A DNA stretch of 64,000 nucleotides from JANQPD01 sp963715655 (GCA_963715655.1 OY970262.1:1922001-1986000); one strand, 5' to 3'. Positions 1 through 9,025 are shown, counted from the first letter of the stretch. Notes: generated from the letters alone by a model not told the origin. Made by a program: numbers and translations.

Positions 1-233
1 GACATAGAAACCTGTCGTTTCTTTACACCACCACGGACGAAGCCGCTGTGCGTTTATTAAGGCCGTAGGCACTATTAAACAAAGAGAAGTGAATATAGAA
101 TTGAGTAATTGTATAAAGAATATCCATGCTTTTACAGAAAAGACGAAAGGAAGTATACTGCAATTGACAGATAGATACACGTTCCCCCAACCAGTAAGTT
201 TCAGCCAGAGCCGTTACGTTAACGATAATTAAA

Positions 234-920
234 ATGGAATCTAAAATCATTATTGGAGCAGTTACCGTTATTATTTTATTCTATTTCCGATTTGGAAAAG
301 GAAGCCGTTTCTTTAAGAAAAATACGCACCATTATATTGTGCCAACTGTTTCAGAAATGGATTCTGATTCGATCCATGTTCAGATAAAAAGTAATCAATA
401 TATTAGATACATACTCATTAAAAATACAACTGAAAGTTACATAATCAATGGAATTAAAGATTGCGGAGACCTTTTGGAAAATCAAGATTTCGCGTCATCT
501 AATTTTTTGATTGCAAAACATGGAGATTGGAAAATTATCAAAATTGACCAATCGATTAGTTTTTACGGTTATCACAATCTAGTTGCTTGGTTAACAGGGT
601 ATGAAGAGTGTACTGCGCAACCTGATCACACCTTTGGATTTTCTAATAGCAAAATCGATTTTCTAGACGATTACTTATTTTTTTTAGATCCTAATAATGA
701 AAGTGGAGACACTCAAATAGGATCATTTAGAAAAGGTAAATCATTCGCTATCTATTTACCAGAAGCTTATGAAGAATATGGCAATCTGAAGATTAAAAAT
801 GGACTTGAAGTTTCAATGAAAGAAAGGATTAACTATATCTTAGAACAAGGGTTCAATATTTCGCAAATTGAATCTTTGAAATATGCCGAACTTCACATTC
901 AAAGAAAAAATATGAACTAA
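234..920 (+). CDS. Hypothetical protein with one N-terminal membrane anchor
   Basis: I do not recognise the family of this 228-residue protein. Residues 4-18 form a short hydrophobic segment (IIIGAVTVIILFYFR) followed by a basic patch (KGSRFFKKN), which suggests a single-pass anchor with the body in the cytoplasm or a poorly cleaved signal. The rest is a soluble alpha/beta-looking sequence rich in aromatic and acidic residues, with no lipobox and no catalytic motif I can name. The ATG at 234 directly follows a TAA at 230-232 that closes an unrecognisable upstream open frame. It stands alone, with 161 bases of gene-free sequence before the next gene. Real coding is supported by length and absence of competing frames. 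Confidence 0.6.
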   Translation: MESKIIIGAVTVIILFYFRFGKGSRFFKKNTHHYIVPTVSEMDSDSIHVQIKSNQYIRYILIKNTTESYIINGIKDCGDLLENQDFASSNFLIAKHGDWKIIKIDQSISFYGYHNLVAWLTGYEECTAQPDHTFGFSNSKIDFLDDYLFFLDPNNESGDTQIGSFRKGKSFAIYLPEAYEEYGNLKIKNGLEVSMKERINYILEQGFNISQIESLKYAELHIQRKNMN

Positions 921-1081
921 AAATTATAACTAAGCATTCAAGCGAAACCTAGTGCCCTGAGAGTATGCCAAGTTAGAAATAAAAACAGCCAATGTAATCC
1001 GAATGGTTCTTAATAAGCGGTATTAGTACTGTTTAGGTAGCTGCATTTATTCCTTAATTTCGCGCGCTACAATATTTTACC

Positions 1082-2641
1082 ATGGCGGAGGCACTAGGCA
1101 ACAAACAAGAGGAACCAATTACGGAAGAGCAAATCAACCAATGCCTTGCTATACTTCAAAAATTGAACGAGAATACCGATCAGATTTTTGAAATTCCTAA
1201 AGCCAAACGTGTAGAACTTTTAATGGCAGCCGGTTTGCTTTCTCGCCCTTCGCGGGAAGAATTTGCGCGTAGAAAACGCTCGGCCAAAAAAGTGGAAAAA
1301 CGTAAACTGCGAGAAAAAGATAAACACGCTAGAAAAGCCACCGGTATTCGCTCTGCTAGAGAAGCGCTGATTTTTGAAGCGCCTTTAATGATTGCCAATA
1401 CGGGCGAACAAGCCAAGGAAGATGTAAAGCTTGAGTCGCCCAGAAATTGCTACGTATGCAAAAAAGTGTACCACCACTTGCACCATTTTTATGACGCCAT
1501 GTGCAAAGAGTGTGGCGATTTTAATTACGCCAAGCGTTTCCAAATGGCTGATTTAACAGGGCAAGTAGCCTTGGTTACGGGTTCAAGGCTTAAAATTGGC
1601 TACCACATAACCTTGTTAATGTTACGGGCAGGAGCTACCGTTATTGCTACCACACGCTTTCCGGCAGATTCGGCCATTCGCTTTGCCAAAGAACCAGACT
1701 TTCCTGATTGGTGCGACCGATTGAAAATTCATGGTTTAGATTTAAGACATATACCCAGTGTGGAGATTTTTTGCAACTTTATTGAGCAGCGCTACGATAG
1801 GTTGGATATCTTGATAAACAACGCAGCGCAAACCGTTAGGCGTCCTGCGGGGTTTTACCAGCACATGATGGCCAATGAAGAAAAGCCAATCAATCAATTA
1901 CCAATCTATGCACAAGAGTTATTAGCCGACCATGATGCTTGCTTACGGGAGTTGCGCGCCCTTAGTGGAAATTACTCAGAAAAGGAACAAAAAAACCTAC
2001 CGGTAAGTTGGCATGGTAAGCAAATTGGTATTGGCTTAAGTGCATCGGCCAAGCTTTCGCAGATTCCTTATAGTATAGATAATGCGCTGGCTAGTGAAGA
2101 AGTATTCCCGCAAGGAAAACTAGACGCTGATTTACAGCAGGTAGATTTACGTAAAACCAATAGTTGGCGTTTAAAATTGGGTGAAATACACACCAATGAA
2201 ATGCTGGAAGTACAGTTGGTAAATTCTGTTGCGCCTTTTGTGTTGTGCAACCGTTTGGCCAACTTAATGAAAAAGGAAAATACCGGTATGAAACACGTAA
2301 TTAATGTTTCAGCCATGGAAGGTAAGTTTCACCGCTGGCATAAAGAAGATAGGCATCCGCATACCAATATGGCCAAAGCAGCTTTAAACATGATGACGCA
2401 CACTGCGGCTTCTGATTTTGCTAAATATGGCATTTATATGAATGCTGTTGATACCGGCTGGGTAACCGATGAAGACCCGATTGAACTAGCCAAAAAGAAA
2501 GAAGAAGTACATGATTTTCAACCGCCATTGGATATTGTAGATGGTGCAGCCCGTGTGCTTGACCCTTTATTTGATGGTATTAATACCGGCAAGCATTGGT
2601 GCGGAAAATTCTTAAAAGATTATAAGCCTATTGATTGGTAA
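1082..2641 (+). CDS. Atypical short-chain dehydrogenase/reductase with N-terminal zinc knuckle
   Basis: A 519-residue SDR-family protein, about twice the usual 250. Residues 1-115 are helical and very basic (RRKRSAKKVEKRKLREK). Residues 123-144 hold two CxxC pairs (C123/C126, C141/C144), a likely zinc site. The Rossmann domain starts near residue 155 with a cofactor loop TGSRLKIG (166-173) in place of TGxxxGIG, followed by an NNAAQT motif. The active-site region has Ser410 and Lys432, but the position expected for the catalytic Tyr of YxxxK is Thr428 (TNMAK). The family has long relatives annotated only as SDR oxidoreductases; substrate unknown. It is monocistronic, and the start is the ATG at 1082. 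Fold assignment is secure; activity is uncertain because of the missing Tyr. Confidence 0.85.
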   Translation: MAEALGNKQEEPITEEQINQCLAILQKLNENTDQIFEIPKAKRVELLMAAGLLSRPSREEFARRKRSAKKVEKRKLREKDKHARKATGIRSAREALIFEAPLMIANTGEQAKEDVKLESPRNCYVCKKVYHHLHHFYDAMCKECGDFNYAKRFQMADLTGQVALVTGSRLKIGYHITLLMLRAGATVIATTRFPADSAIRFAKEPDFPDWCDRLKIHGLDLRHIPSVEIFCNFIEQRYDRLDILINNAAQTVRRPAGFYQHMMANEEKPINQLPIYAQELLADHDACLRELRALSGNYSEKEQKNLPVSWHGKQIGIGLSASAKLSQIPYSIDNALASEEVFPQGKLDADLQQVDLRKTNSWRLKLGEIHTNEMLEVQLVNSVAPFVLCNRLANLMKKENTGMKHVINVSAMEGKFHRWHKEDRHPHTNMAKAALNMMTHTAASDFAKYGIYMNAVDTGWVTDEDPIELAKKKEEVHDFQPPLDIVDGAARVLDPLFDGINTGKHWCGKFLKDYKPIDW

Positions 2642-3016
2642 AGTTGTTGGTTTATGCAGTAATTGAATGGTTAAATGGTTTCTTGGTGAAGTAGTTAATT
2701 TGTTAGAGACCTACTTAGCGCTGAATTAGGCGCAAGTTTTATTTAAAAGGCTGTAAATCTTCTTTTTTCAAGATATGCTTCAACTCAGCCTCCGTAAAAA
2801 GCTTTTCTTGTTTTCACGATGCAATCTAAAAATGAACACGCATACTGTTCATCATTTAGACCTTTCAACAAATTAATGTTTTTACCAATTAACCAACCAG
2901 CTTATCACCATTTCGCCAAATCAACCACTCCACGAATTTAACAACCTGAGTTCGATTAATACTAAAAATGAATTAATCTGATAGCTAGTGGTTTAATAGT
3001 TTTAAAAGGGCAACCT
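2642..3016. other. Gene-free spacer
   Basis: AT-rich intergenic DNA between the SDR gene and the repeats beside uvrA. No open frame with a plausible start, no tRNA and no clear hairpin was seen. Part of it (about 2866-2945) has the same low-complexity style of words (accaattaacc, ccaaatcaacc, ccacgaattt) as the tandem array at 3119-3190, so it may be decayed repeat. Confidence 0.5.
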
Positions 3017-3050
3017 AGCCCCCAACCCCGCCTTGGCGGGGTTGGGGGCT
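3017..3050. repeat. GC-rich perfect hairpin (REP-like)
   Basis: A 16-base arm (agcccccaaccccgcc) is followed by a TT loop and its exact reverse complement, giving a 34-base perfect palindrome with very high GC inside AT-rich DNA. No T-tract follows on either strand, so it looks more like a REP-type dispersed element than an ordinary terminator, although it could stop readthrough from both flanking genes. Confidence 0.7.
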
Positions 3051-3118
3051 TTAGAATAGTTTAAATGCTCATATTTAGTTATATAAAAATCGAACTCAGG
3101 TCAACAACAAACGTATCA

Positions 3119-3190
3119 ACGTTTCGACAAATTAACGTTTCGACAAATTAACGAATCCACAAATTAACGAATCCACGTTTCCACAAATTA
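3119..3190. repeat. 16-base tandem array touching the uvrA stop codon
   Basis: Two identical 16-base units (acgtttcgacaaatta at 3119-3134 and 3135-3150) are followed by a variant (acgaatccacaaatta, 3151-3166) and a 24-base composite unit (3167-3190) that mixes both versions. The last TTA of the array is the reverse complement of the uvrA TAA stop codon at 3188-3190. Unit number is likely to vary between strains. Confidence 0.75.
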
Positions 3191-5986
3191 CCCAAGCTTG
3201 CCCTTCAAATACTTAGCGGTATGACTATTTTTTACTTTTAAAATACCTTCAGGCACACCTTCATATACCAAGTGTCCGCCTTCTTCACCACCTTCAGGGC
3301 CCAAATCAATCAACCAATCTGCACATTTCATCACATCTGGGTGATGCTCAATAACTACTATACTATGGCCATTATCCAGCAAAGCGTAAAAGGATTGTAA
3401 GAGTTTTTTAATATCGTGAAAATGCAATCCGGTAGTGGGTTCGTCAAAAATAAAAAGCTGGTGATCTGCACGGCTTCCTTTACCTAAAAAGGTAGCTAGT
3501 TTTATACGCTGCGCCTCGCCACCCGAAAGAGTAGAGCTGCTTTGTCCAAGTGTAACGTAGCCCAACCCTACATCATCTAAAGGCTGTAATTTTTCAGCAA
3601 TTTTAGGTTGTTCCGTTTCCTTAAAAAATGTTATGGCATCATCAACCGTAAGTTCTAAGATGTCAAAAATACTTTTCTCGTTAAACTTAACGTCTAGCAC
3701 GGCCTGCTTAAAACGTTTACCATCGCATTCATCACATTTTATGTGCACATCGGCCATAAACTGCATTTCAATGGTAATTTCTCCTTCACCTTGGCATTTT
3801 TCGCAGCGGCCACCATCAATATTAAAACTAAAATTACCGGCTTTTAAGTTGCGCGTTTTGGCTAGCTTTTGCGAAGCATATAAATTTCGGATGTCATCAT
3901 ATACCTTTAAATACGTTACCGGATTACTGCGGCTCGATTTACCAATAGGGTTTTGATCTACAAATTCTACATCGGCAACCAATTTCCAATCACCTTCAAT
4001 ACTAGTATGTTTTCCAGTTTTATCACCATAGCCACCTAAGCGCTTTTTTAAAGCGGGGTAAACAATTTTTTTAACCAAAGAACTTTTGCCTGAGCCACTT
4101 ACACCCGTAATTACGGTAAAAGCGTGCAACGGGATTTTTACACTTACGTTTTTAAGATTGTTTTCACGCGCTCCTTTTATCTCAATAAATTTATTCGGTT
4201 TTCTTCTCGTTTTGGGCAATTCTATGTTATCCTCACCACTTAAGTACCGTGCAGTATGGCTGTCTTTTACCGATTTTATTTTTTTGGTTTCCCCTGAAAA
4301 GATTACGTGTCCACCATGGCTGCCCGCATCAGGGCCAATATCTATTAAATGATCACTGGCCAGCATCACTTCCTCGTCATGCTCCACCACCACCACTGTA
4401 TTGCCAATATCACGGAGATTTTTAATCACGTTTATAAGTTGTTCAGTATCGCGCGGATGTAAACCTATACTAGGTTCATCTAAAATATAGGTAGAACCAA
4501 CCAAGGCACTGCCCAAGCTTGTAGCCAAATTTATGCGCTGTGATTCTCCTCCAGAAAGGGTATTGCTTACGCGATTTAAAGTAAGGTAGGAGAGGCCCAC
4601 CTCATCTAAATAGCTCAATCTATTTCTTATTTCTAAAAGTAAACGGCTGGCAATTTTTTGGTCGTATTCATTCAATTCCAAAGCATTGAAAAAAGGCAAC
4701 AGCTTTTTAATGGGCAAAATAACCAACTCACTAATGTTTTTTCCACCAATTTTCACATAGTTTGTTTCTGGTCTTAATCTAGCGCCTTTACAAACCGGAC
4801 AGGTGGTTTTTCCTCGATACCGTGAAAGCATCACGCGGTATTGAATTTTGTAACTTTTAGATTCTAAATAGGTGAAAAAATCATGTAAACCTTTTACACC
4901 TTTGGCACCATCCCAAAGTAAATTCTTGTGTTCTTCACTAAGTTCAAAATAGGGCTTGTGCATAGGGAAACTCAGCTTATCTGTGCGCTGTATAAAGCTA
5001 TCGCGCCACTCCACCATTTTTTCTCCGCGCCATGCGGCTACGGCACCTTCGTATAAAGACAAACTACTGTCTGGAATTACCAAATCCTCATCAATGCCAA
5101 TTACGCTGCCAAAACCTTCGCACTTAGGGCAAGCACCAAAGGGATTATTAAAACTAAATAGATGCACATTGGGCTCTTCAAACAAAATACCGTCTTCTTC
5201 AAATTTGTTGCTAAACGTTTTAGTAGTGCCCGTATCTGCGTTTTGCACGGACATTTCACCACGTCCTTCAAAAAAGGCAGTTTGCACAGAATCGCCTAAT
5301 CTGCTTTGATTTTCTTCTTCGCTCAAATCAGCCACCAACCTGTCCACTACTATTTCTAGCGTGTCGGTTTTTTTTGTTTTTAATGCTTTAGCGTCTGCAA
5401 TACGCACAATTTCTTCGTTTACAGAAATCCTTGCGTAGCCTTGCTGTTCCAGCACATTCAGTTGTTCTTCAAACGTACGCTCGTATAAATTTAAAGGGCA
5501 CTTTATCAGGATGCGTGCATCGTTAGGTAAAGCTTCCACATAGTCAACAACGTCTTTAAGCTCGTGGCGCTTTACCTCTTTACCGGTTTTAGGACTTATG
5601 GTTTTACCAACACGCGCAAAAAGCACTTTCATATAATCGTACACTTCGGTGGTAGTGCCAACGGTAGAGCGGGGATTACGCGATATTACTTTTTGCTCTA
5701 TGGCCACAGCCGGTGAAACACCTTTTATATATTCCACCTCGGGCTTATCTAGCTTGCCTAAAAACTGCCGTGCATAACTTGAAAGTGATTCAACATACCT
5801 ACGTTGCCCTTCGGCATAAAGGGTATCAAAAGCCAATGATGATTTACCTGAACCTGATAATCCTGTAATTACGGTGAGTTTTTTATGTGGTATAGCTACA
5901 CTCACATTTTTTAAATTATGCACTTTGGCACCTTTTATTACAATAAACTCACGTGGATTAAGGGAATCAAGGGTTTTGTTATCCAT
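3188..5986 (-). CDS. uvrA: Excinuclease ABC subunit A (UvrA)
   Basis: UvrA is the damage-sensing ATPase of nucleotide excision repair and loads UvrB on lesions. The 932 residues match the family length (about 940). Walker A1 is GLSGSGKSS (42-50) and Walker A2 is GVSGSGKSS (about 625-635). ABC signatures LSGGESQRI (about 478) and LSGGEAQRI (about 822) are intact. CxxC pairs occur in CPKCEGFG (about 284), CPVCKGAR (about 396), CEKCQGEG (about 728) and CDECDGKR (about 751). The segment after LFARVGK reads ISPKTGKE, so the CPxCG pair found there in many UvrAs is absent, as in a subgroup of Bacteroidota proteins. Some Bacteroidota carry two UvrA paralogues; which one this is cannot be decided here. 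It is monocistronic, divergent from the sigma gene. Confidence 0.95.
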   Translation of the reverse strand: MDNKTLDSLNPREFIVIKGAKVHNLKNVSVAIPHKKLTVITGLSGSGKSSLAFDTLYAEGQRRYVESLSSYARQFLGKLDKPEVEYIKGVSPAVAIEQKVISRNPRSTVGTTTEVYDYMKVLFARVGKTISPKTGKEVKRHELKDVVDYVEALPNDARILIKCPLNLYERTFEEQLNVLEQQGYARISVNEEIVRIADAKALKTKKTDTLEIVVDRLVADLSEEENQSRLGDSVQTAFFEGRGEMSVQNADTGTTKTFSNKFEEDGILFEEPNVHLFSFNNPFGACPKCEGFGSVIGIDEDLVIPDSSLSLYEGAVAAWRGEKMVEWRDSFIQRTDKLSFPMHKPYFELSEEHKNLLWDGAKGVKGLHDFFTYLESKSYKIQYRVMLSRYRGKTTCPVCKGARLRPETNYVKIGGKNISELVILPIKKLLPFFNALELNEYDQKIASRLLLEIRNRLSYLDEVGLSYLTLNRVSNTLSGGESQRINLATSLGSALVGSTYILDEPSIGLHPRDTEQLINVIKNLRDIGNTVVVVEHDEEVMLASDHLIDIGPDAGSHGGHVIFSGETKKIKSVKDSHTARYLSGEDNIELPKTRRKPNKFIEIKGARENNLKNVSVKIPLHAFTVITGVSGSGKSSLVKKIVYPALKKRLGGYGDKTGKHTSIEGDWKLVADVEFVDQNPIGKSSRSNPVTYLKVYDDIRNLYASQKLAKTRNLKAGNFSFNIDGGRCEKCQGEGEITIEMQFMADVHIKCDECDGKRFKQAVLDVKFNEKSIFDILELTVDDAITFFKETEQPKIAEKLQPLDDVGLGYVTLGQSSSTLSGGEAQRIKLATFLGKGSRADHQLFIFDEPTTGLHFHDIKKLLQSFYALLDNGHSIVVIEHHPDVMKCADWLIDLGPEGGEEGGHLVYEGVPEGILKVKNSHTAKYLKGKLG

Positions 5987-6200
5987 ATAAATGGGGGAGA
6001 ATGATCTAAAATTTAAGTTGGCAAAAGTACCATTTGCAAAAACTTATTAGGTTTTAAAAGAAATAATTTTATATTTGAAATCGTCTAACGAGCGAAAAAG
6101 TTCGTACATAGTACTGAAAAACAATTTAAAACACACACGCGTATTTAGCATAACTACTTGACTTACTCTTTGTTACACCCTAAACTAAAACAAGTAGATT

Positions 6201-6785
6201 ATGGATTTTTCAGTAAAAACCGATAGCGAGCTTATTAGCAGCTATCTAGAAGGAAAGGAACAAGGCCTTTCCGTATTAATAGACAGACACAGACAGCGCA
6301 TCTTTTCTTATATCATTGTGCGTATTCAAGATCAAGACTTAGCGAATGATGTGTTTCAAGACACTTTTGTAAAAGTGATTCAAACCCTTAAAAAGGGAAA
6401 ATACAACGAAGAAGGTAAATTTTTAAATTGGACAATGCGTATTGCGCACAATTTGATTATTGACCATTTCCGCAGAAATAAAAGAATGCCAACGATTTCT
6501 CCTACCGAGGAGTTTGACATTTTTGATGTGATTAGTTCTGATGAACTGAATGCGGAAGATAGAATTGTAAAAAACCAAATTGAAGCAGATTTAATTAGGT
6601 TGATTGAAGAACTTCCGGCAGATCAGCGTGAAGTTTTAAAATTAAGACACTATTCTGAGCTGAGCTTTAAAGAAATTGCAGAACAAACCGATGTGAGTAT
6701 AAATACTGCCTTAGGCCGTATGCGTTACGCATTAATAAATCTGCGAAAGCTTGCTGAAAAGCATAAAGTGATGCTTAAGGTATAA
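6201..6785 (+). CDS. ECF-family RNA polymerase sigma factor
   Basis: A 194-residue sigma-70 family factor with region 2 at about 24-92 (LANDVFQDTFVKVIQ, FLNWTMRIAHNLIIDHFRR) and region 4 at about 133-185 (LPADQREVLKLRHYSELSFKEIA, with the helix-turn-helix SINTALGRMRYAL). Regions 1.1 and 3 are missing, as expected for the ECF group. No anti-sigma gene is next to it; instead a conserved-looking 47-codon gene follows 69 bases downstream. The relatively long acidic linker (EEFDIFDVISSDELNAEDR) between the two domains is typical of a Bacteroidota housekeeping-like ECF group. Role inferred: promoter selection, target regulon unknown. Confidence 0.9.
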   Translation: MDFSVKTDSELISSYLEGKEQGLSVLIDRHRQRIFSYIIVRIQDQDLANDVFQDTFVKVIQTLKKGKYNEEGKFLNWTMRIAHNLIIDHFRRNKRMPTISPTEEFDIFDVISSDELNAEDRIVKNQIEADLIRLIEELPADQREVLKLRHYSELSFKEIAEQTDVSINTALGRMRYALINLRKLAEKHKVMLKV

Positions 6786-6854
6786 TTTTCTGAAAGTTCT
6801 TACAATAATGTAGTTTTTATTGCCGTTACTGTTTGGTAAATTAAAATAAACCAA

Positions 6855-6998
6855 GTGAGCAAAACAACTACTTTGAACCAAGAACATGAAGCAACCATGC
6901 TTCCCAGAAAAGAAACCATCAATTTTATTTTGGCTTACTCCAAAGCCTATTCGGTACAAAAAACCAAATTTGGTGATGTGGAGTTAATCCGAAATTAA
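6855..6998 (+). CDS. 47-residue conserved-looking small protein downstream of the sigma gene
   Basis: Reading GTG at 6855 gives 47 residues whose second half, LPRKETINFILAYSKAYSVQ followed by KTKFGDVELIRN, resembles small proteins I recall after ECF sigma genes in Flavobacteriia. An internal ATG at 6897 would give a 33-residue version. It sits between the sigma gene and a strong terminator that begins five bases after its TAA, consistent with being the last gene of the sigma transcript. Function unknown; the amphipathic FILAYSKAYSV segment could bind a partner. Below usual length cut-offs, so easily missed. Confidence 0.6.
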   Translation: MSKTTTLNQEHEATMLPRKETINFILAYSKAYSVQKTKFGDVELIRN

Positions 6999-7002
6999 AC
7001 AT

Positions 7003-7041
7003 AAAAAAATCCCGCAAGGTTAGCCTTAGCGGGATTTTTTT
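7003..7041 (+). terminator. Rho-independent terminator after sigma/micro-gene
   Basis: The arm aaatcccgc pairs with gcgggattt, an inner aagg/cctt pair extends the stem, and a run of seven T follows. The A-run on the left side makes it potentially bidirectional. Confidence 0.85.
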
Positions 7042-7094
7042 ATGGAACAATTATAGGATTTACGCCTTACCCTGTAAACGTAACATTATATAAG

Positions 7095-7376
7095 ATGAAA
7101 GCAATTTGGAATGATGAAGTAATTGCAGAAAGCAACGAAACTAAAATGGTGGAAAACAATCATTATTTTCCTCCCTCTTCAATAAAGAAATCATTTTTTA
7201 AGGAAAGCAATACACATAGCACTTGCCCTTGGAAGGGTGAGGCCAGTTACTATACCTTAGAGGTAGATGGAAAAGAGAATAAAGATGCCGCTTGGTATTA
7301 TCCTAAAACAAAAGCTTTAGCCAATGAGATAGAAGGTTATGTTGCATTTTGGAAAGGAGTAGAGGTAACCAAGTAG
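7095..7376 (+). CDS. DUF427 domain protein
   Basis: A 93-residue protein that fits the DUF427 family along its full length: MKAIWNDEVIAES at the start, HYFPPSSI, the characteristic TCPWKGEASYY core, and AWYYPKTKALANEI near the end. DUF427 proteins form a small beta-rich barrel and have no proven activity. The gene has its own terminators on both sides (7003-7041 and 7392-7436), so it is a single-gene unit. No signal peptide, hence cytoplasmic. Confidence 0.88.
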   Translation: MKAIWNDEVIAESNETKMVENNHYFPPSSIKKSFFKESNTHSTCPWKGEASYYTLEVDGKENKDAAWYYPKTKALANEIEGYVAFWKGVEVTK

Positions 7377-7391
7377 TTTGGAAATAGTAAA

Positions 7392-7436
7392 AACAAGAAA
7401 GTCTCGAAACTAATGTAGTTTCGAGACTTTTTTGTT
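7392..7436. terminator. Bidirectional terminator between DUF427 gene and T9SS operon
   Basis: A 14-base perfect stem (aaagtctcgaaact, 7398-7411, with 7417-7430) and a five-base loop are flanked by T-rich DNA on the right and A-rich DNA on the left. It can end both the plus-strand DUF427 transcript and the 14-kb minus-strand operon whose last gene stops at 7463. Confidence 0.85.
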
Positions 7437-7462
7437 TTAGAGCATTTCCCGCTTTTGGCGTA

Positions 7463-9022
7463 CTAATATTTTACAAAACGTTTGGTTAAGGCTGTTCCTT
7501 TTTCGTTGGTAACTTTAATAAAGTAGAGCCCTGTTACAAAGTCTTGCATATCTAGCTGCACAGTATTTGAGTTTGCAGTTGCTTGGCTAGAGTAAACTAA
7601 ATTTCCGGAAGGTGTGTATATCTGAACCATTTTTGTTCCGGCTGTAAGCGCACTAAACCTGAGATTTAACGTGCTGTTTACAGGATTTGGAAACACAGAG
7701 AAAGAAGTGGCAATAGGTTCTTTCAGGCTTACATTAGGGCAGCCGCTTACGGTAATAAGCATAGTGCTATCAGCTTTAATGGTGTTACCGCATAAATCAT
7801 AAAATATATCTCCATCAGAACCTGATTTTATATATAATGCTAAGGTGTCGTTTGTATTTAGCGGATAAATTAGTTTAATTTCTAATTCATTTGAAAAACC
7901 ACCTTTTGGATTTAAAACCTTTACTTCCTTAATTGGCTCTAAAAAATTGGTTTTTAAATTTAAAAGGTAAAACTCAGTGTTGTCAGATGAAAGCCCATCT
8001 ATACTTATACTTGATGTAAGAGTTAAGTTAAAAACCGAATCATTGCAGTTTAAAGCCTGTGTTGCAAAATATGTACCTCCTACTAAAATAGTATCCTTTC
8101 TCTCTAATTTTACCTGTTTTCCTAGCGTATCTGATATTGCTAAAAGATTAATAAAGCACTCCATATGTGTTTCCCCCACTTGTACAATATTGTTTGTTAT
8201 GCTATCTCTTCGGTATTCCAAAATTTTAAAGGGCAAAATATTACCTCTGGATATATTAATATTGGGAGAATAGAGTGGTACATAATTAAATGTACCGTCA
8301 GTAGTATTTAAATTTAAAAAACCATTCCACCTTACAGGATTAGTAATAGAATAGCCAGAGGCAAAAGGAGTAATTACTGGAGTGTTTGTGCCTTGGCTAC
8401 TATAGTTTAGTGCGTACGTTACTTCAATATGCAAGCTGTCACCATCTGGGTCAATTAACGGTTCAATTCCATAAACTGGTCCGTTTTTATGCGATTCTTT
8501 CCAAATATTAATTGTTCTAAATTTTGGTGTACTGTTTTGTGTAAAATTGTTGTTTAACATAACATCCGCATAATAAAAAACGCCTGAGCTACCGGGATTA
8601 GTTAAGTTTGCAATTATTGAACTTCTATCCGATACAGTAAAAACCATCCTGCCATCTGCGCAAATATTGCTAGGTAAAGTAAAACGACCCGATAAATGGT
8701 ATGATCTTAAAGTACTAGATAATCCACGATCACTTTGAATACACCTTCTTCCATAGGGTGTTTTCGCATTACTTGAATCTATAATTAAGGGAATGATTAT
8801 GGAAGAGTTACCACAACTTGAACTTGAAAAAAAATAAGCATTTAGAGGCCCGGTAAAAAGTAAACCTAATGGGTCAGATAATACTAAGAGTTCCACATCA
8901 ACTTGTGTGGTACCATTAGCTGCTTTAATAGCTGTGTAACTAAGCGCACCAGAAGTAATATGCGATGCATGTACATTTACAAACAAATTAAAAAAAATAA
9001 TTATGATTACTAGTTTTTTCAT
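7463..9022 (-). CDS. T9SS-sorted surface protein, short paralogue 1
   Basis: 519 residues. A signal peptide (KKLVIIIIFFNLFVNVHA) is followed by SHITSGALSY, like the SHIVGGE-type start of large Flavobacteriia surface proteins. A DPDGDSL motif lies near residue 200. A second conserved block (about 325-425) carries LNCNDS, NTEFYLL, NDTLALYIKSGSDG and DLCGNTI. The C-terminus is a type A sorting domain beginning FPNPVNSTLNLRF and ending KRFVKY. Together these predict secretion through the T9SS and attachment at the surface. It is paralogous to the proteins at 18257-19807 and 19883-21400. It is the last gene of the operon, starting 3 bases after the long paralogue upstream. No enzymatic motif seen; structural or adhesive role is inference. 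Confidence 0.85.
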   Translation of the reverse strand: MKKLVIIIIFFNLFVNVHASHITSGALSYTAIKAANGTTQVDVELLVLSDPLGLLFTGPLNAYFFSSSSCGNSSIIIPLIIDSSNAKTPYGRRCIQSDRGLSSTLRSYHLSGRFTLPSNICADGRMVFTVSDRSSIIANLTNPGSSGVFYYADVMLNNNFTQNSTPKFRTINIWKESHKNGPVYGIEPLIDPDGDSLHIEVTYALNYSSQGTNTPVITPFASGYSITNPVRWNGFLNLNTTDGTFNYVPLYSPNINISRGNILPFKILEYRRDSITNNIVQVGETHMECFINLLAISDTLGKQVKLERKDTILVGGTYFATQALNCNDSVFNLTLTSSISIDGLSSDNTEFYLLNLKTNFLEPIKEVKVLNPKGGFSNELEIKLIYPLNTNDTLALYIKSGSDGDIFYDLCGNTIKADSTMLITVSGCPNVSLKEPIATSFSVFPNPVNSTLNLRFSALTAGTKMVQIYTPSGNLVYSSQATANSNTVQLDMQDFVTGLYFIKVTNEKGTALTKRFVKY

Positions 9023-9025
9023 TCG

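Noticed and set aside
8..232. Open frame on the plus strand without start codon, and an opposing 75-codon minus frame at 23-250
   Set aside because: Neither resembles a known protein, the plus frame has an in-frame stop at 5-7 and no start, and the minus frame overlaps the start of the 234-920 gene.
3633..5309. Plus-strand frames of 88-117 codons opposite uvrA
   Set aside because: Antisense shadows of a strongly conserved gene, without recognisable content.
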